This document shows, piece by piece, positions 5,547-5,641 of a DNA stretch of 5,641 nucleotides. The notes beneath the pieces are model-generated. The model was not told the origin of the DNA. It saw only the letters and a list, made by a program, of their open reading frames with translations, and ran no database searches. Numbering within the stretch: position 1 is the stretch's first letter; the number at the start of each line of letters is the position of its first letter. The DNA is from Treponema sp. Lineage in GTDB: Bacteria > Spirochaetota > Spirochaetia > Treponematales > Treponemataceae. Location of the stretch: contig JAFLSP010000122.1 of assembly GCA_022510885.1 (NCBI GenBank), positions 1-5,641 on the forward strand, written 5' to 3'. A program made the translations under genes and the position numbers.

Positions 5547-5641
5547 CTACCTCATCAGCGCGGCGTACTTCTGCGCCAGCCGCTTTGACTTGACCGCCGC
5601 AAGGCCGCAGTAGTTCGCGGGGTTCTCGAAGAAGGCCGCCG
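5547..5641 (-). CDS. C-terminal end of a convergent gene (partial)
   Basis: On the minus strand a frame runs from the right edge to TAG (complement of 5547-5549), giving about 30 residues: AAFFENPANYCGLAAVKSKR, then LAQKYAALMR. It has natural protein composition, ends next to the shared terminator, and the other two minus frames at this end read poorly. The N-Y-x-G-x-A pattern faintly recalls the C-terminal domain of adenylosuccinate lyase-type enzymes, but 30 residues are too few to name it. Confidence 0.6.
   Translation of the reverse strand, partial: AAFFENPANYCGLAAVKSKRLAQKYAALMR

Noticed and set aside
1..5641. CRISPR array, tRNA or rRNA genes, insertion sequence ends, attachment sites or origin.
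   Set aside because: Reading the window, I saw no regularly spaced repeats, cloverleaf-like segment, transposase motif or flanking inverted or direct repeats; nearly all bases are taken up by the genes listed.

Overview
The window holds two unrelated gene blocks on the + strand, each apparently a tightly packed operon, plus the end of a convergent gene at the right edge. The DNA is GC-rich, Shine-Dalgarno sites are canonical (AAGGAGG, AAAGGAGG) and one sigma70-type promoter and one intrinsic terminator are readable. This fits a GC-rich Spirochaetota (the GldG-like protein reads much like treponemal homologues I recall) or a clostridial relative. The sequence alone does not settle which, and the Bacteroidota that made the Gld names familiar are less likely because of the strong Shine-Dalgarno sites.

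Left block (1-1080): a run of small genes joined by 4-base start/stop overlaps. It contains a DUF3791-type small protein, a DUF3990-type protein with the hallmarks of a PARP-like ADP-ribosyltransferase fold (YHGS, then GRGFYLTD), and a 79-aa protein I can only describe. A reading frame entering from the left edge may be the tail of a fourth gene. I read this as an accessory cassette of unproven function, possibly toxin-antitoxin or effector-like. Its base composition is lower in GC than the genes to its right.

Intergenic 1081-1210: a weak hairpin after the cassette, then a good promoter (TTTTCA-N17-TATAAT) followed at once by a GC-only hairpin in the predicted 5' leader.

Right block (1211-5506): a four-gene operon. 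It encodes a GldA-like ABC ATPase, a GldF-like ABC-2 permease, a GldG-like ABC_transp_aux protein anchored at both ends, and a short DUF4340 protein. Every junction is an ATGA overlap with a strong ribosome-binding site, so the four products are probably made together and work as one membrane complex. The substrate is unknown, and nothing else in the window points to gliding. The block ends in a 14-bp bidirectional terminator at 5509-5541, beyond which the C-terminus of a minus-strand gene begins.
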